From: Bernardetia sp.
GTDB taxonomy: Bacteria > Bacteroidota > Bacteroidia > Cytophagales > Bernardetiaceae
Assembly: GCA_020630575.1 (NCBI GenBank)
Contig: JAHDBD010000038.1
Location: forward strand, 1 to 35,380
Length of the DNA stretch: 35,380 bases
Reading direction: 5' to 3'
Below are positions 17,201 to 24,926 of this stretch, one piece after another. Every line of letters begins with the position of its first letter. The first letter of the stretch is position 1. Both the position numbers and the translations under genes were made by a program. The notes beneath the pieces were generated by a model that did not search any database, was not told where the DNA came from, and was given only the letters and a program-made list of their open reading frames with translations.

Positions 17201-19042
17201 TCCTGTACCATTATTCAATACATTATGAGCTTTATCCCAGACTGTTCTTCCGTCTGTATAAAATAGGAGTTCTCCATTATTATCAGTTACTATTCCACAC
17301 CCTTCATTTGTTGATATAACAGGACTATGTATAGCTTCAGGAGGAGTTCTTGTGAAATCTAAACCTGCATGCTCACCAAAATGCCATATATCTGTAGGGC
17401 CAAAAGGAGAAGTACAAGCCCCAAAAGAGGACATAATATCTAAACCTGTTTGAGAAGATTCGATGGATATTTTTTTATTTGCATCAATAAAAATAGCATA
17501 TTGGAACACATCATTTTTATAAAATGATAATGAATAGCCACTTCTTCTTATAGAGTAAGAAGCTACTTCACCTTTATATTTGGTAGCATCAAATTTATAA
17601 ATGTTTTTATCTGAGTCTTTCAACCATACAGTTGTAGGAGTCCCATTCCATTTTATCCAACCATCTTGTAATTCAGCTAGTTGATTTTCAGATTGTTGGA
17701 TAGCTCCTTGAGATAACCAAGTTACTTTTTGTTCTTTGAAATAAGCAGTAGTTATTTTTTGTTCAAAGGTTCTATTTGTATCAGGTTTATTAATAGAAAT
17801 AAATCCAGTAAAATTTCCTTGTAATTTGGTAATTTTTGCTTTATCTAAAAGTATTGCCTTAGGATATAATACATCTTGTTTTATATTTTTTTGTTTGAAT
17901 ACTTCTTGAGTATTTACTCTAAAATATACATATTCATTATCTTTTTCAATTGTATAGGTAGTATTTCTATTTTTAGAACGAGAGATAGTATGTAGTATTT
18001 TTCCGTCATAAAAAATATCTATCTGATCATTTTCTAATAAGAATGCATAAAGAAGGTTATTTTCTGCATTGTCAGAAACTTCTTTGTTAGTAGTCAGACC
18101 AACATATAGTTTTCCTGTTACATCTGCTGCATTCCAAGTTATTTCCCCTTTTTGATTTTCTCCTATATAGTTTCCAGCTTGTAAAACTAATGGGTCATTT
18201 ACGGTGTAAAATTCATTTTTAGATAGAGCAACAGAAGTATTAAATACCTCACTTAACTCAACTTCTGTATCAATTTGATATGTTTTCTTTATACTTTGTC
18301 CTTTTGTATCTTGGATAGTAACCGTATAATTTCCTTGTTTTAGGCTATTTACTTTAGAGGTATTTTCTTTAGTATGCTCCCAATTATATGTGTAAGGTGC
18401 ATTTTTTCCATATACTTCAATGCTTATTGTTCCCATAACAGTTGAAGACGTATGGGTAACACTAGATTTAATAAAGAAAGGGGTAGCATTTTGACTACTA
18501 AATTGCAGACCTGTAACTTTATTTCCTTTCTTACTCACTACAGCAACTACTAAAGGATATAAATGACTGCTTTCAGCTTTAATTTCTTGTATGACCTTTC
18601 CATTTACGAGGAAAAAAACTGAATTTTTTAATCGTTTGATTTGTAATTTATCTTTTTCTGAAACTTGAGTAGGTATCAATTTACCATTCACTTCATAACC
18701 ATTTGGCTTTCCTTGTATATAAAAGTCAAGGTTATTTTTGAAACTATATCTACCACTTTCTAAAGAAACAGAATTTGTTCGCTTTGCAGTTAAGGCTAAA
18801 ATAGAAGTTTTGCCTATATTATATAAATCAACTTCTACTTTACCATCTTCATTAGGAGCTAACTCATTGACAGAATACCCAGCAGAAAAAGTATGTTTAT
18901 CTATTGGTTCAAAAGATGTAGAAGAAATAAGTTTGGAATTAATTACTTGATCCCAATATACTTCACTTGTTTGTGCCTTTATAGAAATACTCATAAAGAA
19001 CAACAAGCAAATGAAAATACTATTTATGATATTATTTTTCAT
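14237..19042 (-). CDS. Giant exported protein with SprB-like repeat, beta-propeller, Ig-like domains and C-terminal YD segment
   Basis: 1601 aa. The signal peptide is residues 1-23. Two related beta-rich domains (about 25-185 and 258-410) share a pattern with a phrase like LYPLVVAVV or LYPKAILLD. Between them is a SprB-like repeat (about 200-257) with APYTYNW and GNYTVTIQDTKG. A propeller-like region (about 545-960) has DIWHFGEHAGLDF, GELLFYTDGRTVWD and two SPNGKYL strands. Ig/PKD-like domains follow (about 967-1115), then a carbohydrate-binding-like sandwich (about 1420-1534) and a YD segment YVYDPNNYLLRAVLD with KKETERGVKTIQE at the end. It starts 13 bp after the SpvB-like gene. No sorting domain is seen. 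SprB repeats are known from gliding adhesins; the role here is probably cell-surface binding, inferred. Confidence 0.85.
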   Translation of the reverse strand: MKNNIINSIFICLLFFMSISIKAQTSEVYWDQVINSKLISSTSFEPIDKHTFSAGYSVNELAPNEDGKVEVDLYNIGKTSILALTAKRTNSVSLESGRYSFKNNLDFYIQGKPNGYEVNGKLIPTQVSEKDKLQIKRLKNSVFFLVNGKVIQEIKAESSHLYPLVVAVVSKKGNKVTGLQFSSQNATPFFIKSSVTHTSSTVMGTISIEVYGKNAPYTYNWEHTKENTSKVNSLKQGNYTVTIQDTKGQSIKKTYQIDTEVELSEVFNTSVALSKNEFYTVNDPLVLQAGNYIGENQKGEITWNAADVTGKLYVGLTTNKEVSDNAENNLLYAFLLENDQIDIFYDGKILHTISRSKNRNTTYTIEKDNEYVYFRVNTQEVFKQKNIKQDVLYPKAILLDKAKITKLQGNFTGFISINKPDTNRTFEQKITTAYFKEQKVTWLSQGAIQQSENQLAELQDGWIKWNGTPTTVWLKDSDKNIYKFDATKYKGEVASYSIRRSGYSLSFYKNDVFQYAIFIDANKKISIESSQTGLDIMSSFGACTSPFGPTDIWHFGEHAGLDFTRTPPEAIHSPVISTNEGCGIVTDNNGELLFYTDGRTVWDKAHNVLNNGTGLKGHSSTTQTGLVVPDPGNENRYYIFHATAIEASSALPPTSNRLDMYYSIVEFNATYPQGTVIQKNTPLNPLATPQNSNLELDERLTVVKHKTLNAYWIVTHRRNTNKFISFLLGETGFIHPVTHQPSPTGANVYPDFVESTPANIDGLPFHFIASEARYYMNGQFKFSPNGKYLAVACSEIGLVDLPFEMGIYILPFDDETGQLSNVIYHDESTSRSDAYGIEFSPNGKYLYAIDKICAGSGGGAGVHQYDLENLTKQTIATLTDQSFVDPFIGGISTLDCIGSLQLAKDGKIYVARAGKSYLGIINFPNAPGINAGYQSNGVNLDDSSTPFQEKSRYGLPSFVQSFLPCPSISFNTNQIQVIAGATSQILSVDDLTNMTANEIANSTYEWSTGETTPSITVTASGTYKLIIKYNNASCDNVCSYDNEVEVIFQNGGSPCENPLEITDIFSCDTYTLTAQDGFTNYQWNTGEQGQTLIVHSDGEYSVTAFDAINNCIRKGVFYASSNDLCYEEKDPITTVTTAFNEVLSVSVVNYSDSWLKLVKPNNNQNPFLNAQKGVWRADASFAYMQPRSAVEEKGAADVDLSKDGTFNLKMLNWGYHGNLYSENWRKVATLEQYNAEGFEVENRDILGRYSSALYGYHNQLSTAVATNARYSEIAYEGFEEYNTSKIKSADLTTSNFDILTFSDDESLEAPISSYRHYNIVWAENNGAIDNTATVEVNTGRPFLNTSATLKVVPISTQLTQVIQNVPITFTPHTSRTWKASNLPNNLPAKWKGSIAFSTEHKVVPLFTPEEIKVEVAQDYGHTGKKSLLVTGNAGFEQFRFDPLPGRSYIVSLWVSVKDADVPTFTSDNTLSDEAKRGIKITFEGSAEEFFFEPTGRIIEGWQRIEGTFCVPQRYEKLIITLQSGRNETTYFDDMRLHPFDGNIQTYVYDPNNYLLRAVLDRNNFATFYYYDSEQQLRLVKKETERGVKTIQEVGNNMPSTK

Positions 19043-19055
19043 GAATGTAATTTTT

Positions 19056-22000
19056 TTATTGACGACAACCTACAGGTATTTGAAATTTATTTATGGCATT
19101 GACACGTTGACGATTGCCTTCTGTGATGTCTTCATCTTCAGAAGAAGTCGGATCTTTCAATGCTGTAATATTTGCTGCAGGAGCACTTAATAGATTTCTT
19201 CTTCCTGAACGGTACAGGAATAAACTCATAAAAGAACTATTTTGAGGAGGCGTTTCTATATAAAATTCAGCTTGGTTACCTGTATAAGACATAAGCACAG
19301 CTCTACTCTGACCTTTATTGACTATAAATTCATCTCCTATTGATAACTGAGATAAAATATTTGAAGTAATCGATACTCTAAATAAATTACTGTTAGAAGA
19401 AGTTGGAGTTGCTCTAATTGTAAAATCTAAACCAATATTTCTAAATGCAGGACCCATACCATCATACTGAGTATGAGCTAAAATAGTATAAGAAAATAAT
19501 GGATTGTCAAAGTTATTATTTACTTGGGTTAATAATACTTGTCCTGTCTGTGCATCCCACAATAAATTTTTTGTTTCTAGAACAGCACTTCCGTCGTAAG
19601 ATTTGACAGAAGAAATAATGCCTGAACGATTAATAATTTTGTTAAAGACAATGCTAGTAAACTTTATATCAGAGCCAGAGTGATCAGGAAGGGCTGTAGG
19701 TATAAAAAAAGGAAATACGACATCTAAATTACCTTCGACTCCATAGGTTCTAGCTTTAGTATTATAAGATCGGCTATCTCCAAAAAATTCATAATTAAGA
19801 CCTAACAAACGATTTTTAGTATCTAGTTTAATCGCACCATCATCTTTTTGTAATGTCTTACAGGTATTATTTAGGACATTTATTTCTTTGCCATTGATTA
19901 TACGTTTGTCATTTTGGTAGTAATATTCTGTCCAATTGATAGGTTTATCCCAAATTGTTTCTCCTTTCTCCTGAGGGTAAGATGCCATTCGTTTAGGCTT
20001 ACCATGCATGTTATTGAGTTCTATGACAAAACCTTGAGTAGCCATAAAACGAGTTAAAGTACTAATTCCAAGGGGTAATAAGTAACGAACTCCTTTACTC
20101 TCTTTTATTTTTTTATCAGTATAAGAGGTAATGATAGGATAGTCTTTAGCTGTATAAAATTCACTTACACTAGTTGCTGATGTAGAAAAAATACCTGTTG
20201 GGAAATAAGATGACAAACTAACCCCTGCTATATTTTCTTGGACAGCATTTGCCAAACTACGTACTGTTACTTTTCCATAGCCTACAGAAGCTCCTGGAAA
20301 ATAACTCTCATTAATGGGTAACTCTATGTGCATATATTCATCTTTCAAACCGACATGCTCACGAGTATATTTTTTTGCATAACGAAGGGCATTTTCATCA
20401 GCTCCTACCATAGGCTCATATGTAGCTACTCCAGTAGTTATATTTTTGCCTAATTCTTTGTTATAATCATCATAACTATATACTTGACCATAGATACTTT
20501 CTCCACCATCATATGCCCAATTATCTTTATAGGTAATCTGTTTGACCCGATGTCCTCCTCCAATTTTTTCTAAATCAGGAGTATTTAAACGAATCCAAGA
20601 TTGCTCTAAATTGAGTTGTCTACTCCATTGCATTTCATTAGCTCGGTCATAGAAATTAACAATGATATTAGCCAGTGTGATAGCAGCTACTATACTTTTT
20701 ACTTGATCTAATATATTACCTTTATCAGGGTGATTCTTATAATATGCCATCAACTCTGGTTGATTATATTTAATGTGTTGCCAAGCCGCTAAAGTAAAGG
20801 GGTGAATATTTTTACCTCCTACACGTATAGGTTCTACTTCCACATAGCCTTGTGTATATGTATTAGAACCATCATCATAAAGGTCATAATCAGCAATATC
20901 TGCATAGCCTCGTACCTGTTCATAAAAATTTAATCCATTACGAAGATTAAGATTGAGATTAAAATACAATTGATTTGTTTCTAAATCTACATAGCGTTCT
21001 GCTTCTTTTTTTGTGTCTGTAACTGCTGATTTAGCTAAAGGTGTTTCTAATTCAAAATAAACCCTATAATCAGTATCATTTAAGATGCTATTCCCATTGA
21101 TGAACTGTTTTCCACCTACTGCTGTAATGCTATTCATTTGCATAGCTGTTTTATTTTGAACATAGCCATAATCATCTGCTTCATAGGTTACTTCAATTTC
21201 ACCACCTGAAGGGAGTTTAATAGTTGTCAAATTCCAAGCAGAAGCATAGCTATCTGCTTTTGTTCTATCTTGTTCAGAATAAGGAAATTTTATAGAAGTA
21301 CAACGCTTTGATGGAGTTGATTTATCAAATGGCTTATAATTACCCCATCTATCTTGTGAATAAGTATCATAATCTGGGTTTATATCACTATAAACAAACT
21401 TGTAAGGGTTTTCTTTTCCTTTTTGACTATCTCCATACGTGATATTAATTTCTTTTAGGGTTAACTTTCCTCCTCCTGTAAAATTATTATCTGTTTTAGG
21501 ACAAAGTGAATAGTCATATTCAAAAGATACTGTTTTGATAGGAACTCCACCTCTACCTATTTTTTCATAGGCATCACGAGTATATAACTCAATTATGTCT
21601 AACTTATAGGAATAATTATGTTGTAAAGATGGGTTTCTTACGCCTGGATCACCTTCGTTTTGTATTTCCCAAGCTGCTCCACGCCCATCATAACGAGAAG
21701 AAATCTTAAAAATAGCTACATGAGACTTTGTTTCTGCCTTATGGATATAATAAATTTCTTTTGTTCCTGTCGTAAAGCTCCCTTGATTATCTTGGATGGT
21801 ATAATCATATCCTTCACTATAGTTAGCTCCATAATAAGGAGCTCTCCAACGATAACTATCTGACACTTTTTTATATCCAAAATTGACATGATATCCTTCA
21901 TCGTCAGGAGTAACACCTGGTATACCATCAGAATCTACATAATCGGCTCCTAAAACAGAAGTAAGTAAAAAGGCGTGGGGATGAGCAGGAGTAGTTGTAC

Positions 22001-23891
22001 TTTTAAAATACTGATTGGTTTGTCTGAGTTTTTCTGCAGTATTTCCAGTCGTATGATTAGGTTCATAAATAATAGATTTTTCAGCACCGATTCCATTATA
22101 ATCAATATTTACATTGCTATGACAATGTTCACCATTAACAACTGTAAATTGATAGTCTTTTTGTTGATTGATGTAGGCAGGTAAACCAAAAACATAGCGC
22201 ATTCCATCTGTAGTAGTAGAAGTAATGCCTGCCAAGTGATGATCTGGGCGTTGAGTTCTATCTAGTTTTATATATTGTTCATCCTTATTATAATATCCTG
22301 TATTGTACTCTGGAAGGATAGTTGGATTAGACTTAATATATTCATTCTTCATAGGAAGAACTGATAAATTACGAGATCTTCGATTGTTCTCATTTGTATT
22401 AGAAATAGCAATAGGATTACCTGCATTATTTTCTAATCCAAGAGAACTAGCATTCCAAGATAGTTTAGCTCTAATAGCTTCATTGCTTCCTATATTTGCA
22501 AATTCACTTGTTTCTAGGCTAGTCATTTCGCCTACTGGAGCAAAATAGTAAGGCTCATAAAAAATATCTTTTCCTTGCTTTTGAAATCCTAATAAAGCTG
22601 TAAGATTGTTATTCCATAAACCTGACGTGTTTTTTGTGGGAGCATAGACACCATGAATTCCAATATGACCTACAGGTGAAAAATCCAATCCAATTGTCTT
22701 AGCTCTACTTACTTCTTCTCTTTCCTCATCAGATATCATTCCCATATCTGAACGCCAAGGACGATACATAGCTGAAATACCTTGTGCTTGTACAGAATAA
22801 ATATCATAAGTGAGTTGAGGACTTCCAATAAAAGGAGTTTCTTTTGTTACAACCCCATCTTTTTCTCTATTAAAGTCAGCTAAATCACCTCCTTCACGCT
22901 GTTCAGAATATAAATATCCATAAGAATTAACTGAATAATCTTTTCCTTTATGTTCCAAATTCTGATAATTATAATAGCCTTTAACTGTTGCATTAGGAAA
23001 ATAAACACTTCCCAAACCAATCTTAGCTGAAATATTCCAACTACCTGTCTGCATTGGAGAATTGACAGAAGGAAGATATGCCTTACTTGAAAAAGAAATA
23101 GTTGTCGAAGCTTTTGCTCCAAATGCAAAACCATTTTTCTTTATACCTCGTGTACCATAACTACCTCGCAAACCTAAATTAAGATCTGATAGACCAGAAG
23201 CACTACTATATCCTATCCCTAAATCTAATTTACTTTTGAGTTTGCCTTTTGCAATATTTAAATTTACCCCTGTATTCATAGAAGCTCCTGATTGAGAATC
23301 ATTACTTAATGATAAAGAAGCCGAAAGAGCTGCCACTTTATCATTATCTGGAGATAAAGACGAAGATGAAAGTCCATAACTTATTCCTAACCCTTTATAA
23401 TTATTATAATATAAAGAAGCATTAAGTTCAGGTGCATATTTACCAAGTAATTCAGATTTCATCTGAGGCGAAAACTCTATACCAACAGTAATATTATCCT
23501 TCATGCTCTCTTGGGTAACAATTTTATCACCTTTAAACTCATCAGGTAAACCACGTACTTGTCTATTAATAGCTCCTACATTCAAATTCCAACCTAAACC
23601 TACCCAACTAGCTTCTTGATCCATACCAACACCTGCCTGATAAGACAAATTAAATGGATAACCTCCATTTGGTCCTGGAAGCTCTAATAAAGGAATATTA
23701 TACGAAAAATCTCCCGAAAATGGATCCACCATATCACTTGTCCCTGCAGGACTGAAACTTTGTACTTCTGGTTGTGTGGGACCTGAAGTAAGTGCATAAG
23801 AAATTGTTGGGAGAAATATATTAAATATAAAAAGAATAGCTAAAAATAGAGCTAACTTTGGATAAATCGTTTTTTGTAGTAGAAAATTCAT
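19056..23891 (-). CDS. SpvB-like giant exported protein of the Bacteroidota YD/RHS family
   Basis: 1611 aa with a membrane-inserting N-terminus (residues 12-33, LALFLAILFIFNIFLPTISYA). An SpvB/TcB-like opening (about 43-115) has the pattern VDPFSGDFSYNIPLLELPG, YPFNLSYQAGVG and GLGWNLNVGAINRQVRG. A long beta-rich body includes VSFEYDYSLC and GGKLTLKEINITYG (about 787-820), followed by DRWGNYKPF, typical of large YD-type proteins of this phylum. Residues about 110-340 are rich in Ser, Gly and aromatic strands and may form a separate beta domain. It has no RHS core of its own. In insect-toxin Tc complexes an SpvB-type protein (TcB) closes with an RHS protein (TcC) into one shell; the adjacent RHS gene makes a similar pairing possible but unproven. 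Confidence 0.88.
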   Translation of the reverse strand: MNFLLQKTIYPKLALFLAILFIFNIFLPTISYALTSGPTQPEVQSFSPAGTSDMVDPFSGDFSYNIPLLELPGPNGGYPFNLSYQAGVGMDQEASWVGLGWNLNVGAINRQVRGLPDEFKGDKIVTQESMKDNITVGIEFSPQMKSELLGKYAPELNASLYYNNYKGLGISYGLSSSSLSPDNDKVAALSASLSLSNDSQSGASMNTGVNLNIAKGKLKSKLDLGIGYSSASGLSDLNLGLRGSYGTRGIKKNGFAFGAKASTTISFSSKAYLPSVNSPMQTGSWNISAKIGLGSVYFPNATVKGYYNYQNLEHKGKDYSVNSYGYLYSEQREGGDLADFNREKDGVVTKETPFIGSPQLTYDIYSVQAQGISAMYRPWRSDMGMISDEEREEVSRAKTIGLDFSPVGHIGIHGVYAPTKNTSGLWNNNLTALLGFQKQGKDIFYEPYYFAPVGEMTSLETSEFANIGSNEAIRAKLSWNASSLGLENNAGNPIAISNTNENNRRSRNLSVLPMKNEYIKSNPTILPEYNTGYYNKDEQYIKLDRTQRPDHHLAGITSTTTDGMRYVFGLPAYINQQKDYQFTVVNGEHCHSNVNIDYNGIGAEKSIIYEPNHTTGNTAEKLRQTNQYFKSTTTPAHPHAFLLTSVLGADYVDSDGIPGVTPDDEGYHVNFGYKKVSDSYRWRAPYYGANYSEGYDYTIQDNQGSFTTGTKEIYYIHKAETKSHVAIFKISSRYDGRGAAWEIQNEGDPGVRNPSLQHNYSYKLDIIELYTRDAYEKIGRGGVPIKTVSFEYDYSLCPKTDNNFTGGGKLTLKEINITYGDSQKGKENPYKFVYSDINPDYDTYSQDRWGNYKPFDKSTPSKRCTSIKFPYSEQDRTKADSYASAWNLTTIKLPSGGEIEVTYEADDYGYVQNKTAMQMNSITAVGGKQFINGNSILNDTDYRVYFELETPLAKSAVTDTKKEAERYVDLETNQLYFNLNLNLRNGLNFYEQVRGYADIADYDLYDDGSNTYTQGYVEVEPIRVGGKNIHPFTLAAWQHIKYNQPELMAYYKNHPDKGNILDQVKSIVAAITLANIIVNFYDRANEMQWSRQLNLEQSWIRLNTPDLEKIGGGHRVKQITYKDNWAYDGGESIYGQVYSYDDYNKELGKNITTGVATYEPMVGADENALRYAKKYTREHVGLKDEYMHIELPINESYFPGASVGYGKVTVRSLANAVQENIAGVSLSSYFPTGIFSTSATSVSEFYTAKDYPIITSYTDKKIKESKGVRYLLPLGISTLTRFMATQGFVIELNNMHGKPKRMASYPQEKGETIWDKPINWTEYYYQNDKRIINGKEINVLNNTCKTLQKDDGAIKLDTKNRLLGLNYEFFGDSRSYNTKARTYGVEGNLDVVFPFFIPTALPDHSGSDIKFTSIVFNKIINRSGIISSVKSYDGSAVLETKNLLWDAQTGQVLLTQVNNNFDNPLFSYTILAHTQYDGMGPAFRNIGLDFTIRATPTSSNSNLFRVSITSNILSQLSIGDEFIVNKGQSRAVLMSYTGNQAEFYIETPPQNSSFMSLFLYRSGRRNLLSAPAANITALKDPTSSEDEDITEGNRQRVNAINKFQIPVGCRQ

Positions 23892-23956
23892 AATACAATT
23901 AAATTATATAGGCGATAATTTCTGAATAAGAATAAAATAGAGCGTATTTATCTTGT

Positions 23957-24865
23957 TTAATTATTTTTGTTTTCTTTGTCATCTTGAGAATTAGGAGTGT
24001 CTTTATCCTTATCTTTTTTGTCTGTTTTGATTTTAAAGAACAAAAAGAACTTAGATTTCTTCTCTGATGATACTCTTTCATCAGTAGGAGTTTTTACACA
24101 AAACACACAATATCTTTCATTTCCACAATTATCTTCTACCTTCAATTGAATTTTGTAGGGAGTAACCCATTGTTTAAGTAACTTAACAAAGGTGTGATTT
24201 AATTCATTGGTAGTTTCTTCTTTAACCACTAAAGATTCTATAATATCACCATGATCATCTTCTTTTATTAAAGTCCAAGTAATCTTAAAAGGTCCTATAC
24301 CCTCTTCAATAACTGAATTTACAGTAACGTCTTGTTCAGGATAAGAAATGACAATCTCTGTATTACATCCAGAAGTAGTTGAGCTAACACCTGCACAACT
24401 AAGTCTCAAAGTTTGAGGAGCAAATAAATACTTAAAACGAAGAACTGTTTTAACTTTATTCTCATCTAAAACTTCTAAGACGTAGTATGAATTAGACACT
24501 AGTGGCTCTACAAGAAGAAGACTTGCACCATCTAAAACGTACCAATTCTCACCATATAATTTGGAGACTGTTAAAGAAGTAACAAATAGCTTTTCTCGTT
24601 TCCAATTATATAATTCTAAATCAAGACTTTGATCTAAATATTTTTCTGTAAAGCGAAAATAAAGCTTACCATCAATAGTAGTGGTATAGTAAGAGTCATC
24701 TAAATTTCTCTCAAAAACAGCAGCCTCATTTGCAACTATTATTCCTTTATCAAAACTATTAAGCTCATCTAAACGCCTAACCACATCTTGTGCAAATAAA
24801 GATGTAGTTAAGTAAAAAAATAAGCCTATAAGAAAAATAATTCGAAAATGACTAATTGAATTCAT
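23957..24865 (-). CDS. Secreted protein with a highly charged C-terminal tail, function unknown
   Basis: 302 aa. Signal peptide is residues about 8-25 (RIIFLIGLFFYLTTSLFA). The next ~225 residues are beta-rich, with one Ig-like stretch (NSVIEEGIGPFKITWTLIKE) and four cysteines around SCAGVSSTTSGCN and CGNERYCVFC. The last ~30 residues are mostly Lys, Asp, Glu and Asn (such as KTDKKDKDKDTP), a tail expected to be disordered. It follows a hairpin that ends the sorting-domain gene upstream and precedes the SpvB-like gene by 65 bp in the same direction, so it may open a second transcript. I do not recognise the family. Confidence 0.75.
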   Translation of the reverse strand: MNSISHFRIIFLIGLFFYLTTSLFAQDVVRRLDELNSFDKGIIVANEAAVFERNLDDSYYTTTIDGKLYFRFTEKYLDQSLDLELYNWKREKLFVTSLTVSKLYGENWYVLDGASLLLVEPLVSNSYYVLEVLDENKVKTVLRFKYLFAPQTLRLSCAGVSSTTSGCNTEIVISYPEQDVTVNSVIEEGIGPFKITWTLIKEDDHGDIIESLVVKEETTNELNHTFVKLLKQWVTPYKIQLKVEDNCGNERYCVFCVKTPTDERVSSEKKSKFFLFFKIKTDKKDKDKDTPNSQDDKENKNN

Positions 24866-24887
24866 AGTGTGATACTTTATATAAATA

Positions 24888-24920
24888 AATGCCTAAAAAT
24901 GTTATTCTTTAGGCATTTTT
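24888..24920. terminator. Hairpin between the 2003-aa gene and the 302-aa gene
   Basis: AATGCCTAAA pairs with TTTAGGCATT across a 10-nt loop, and T runs follow on the plus strand (24916-24920) and imperfectly on the minus strand. It lies 6 bp past the 2003-aa stop codon, so it could end or attenuate that message. A TAGATTTG -7-like box (24922-24929, minus strand) overlaps the stop codon; no good -33 box is visible upstream of it, so a second promoter here is only possible. Confidence 0.65.
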
Positions 24921-24926
24921 ACAAAT

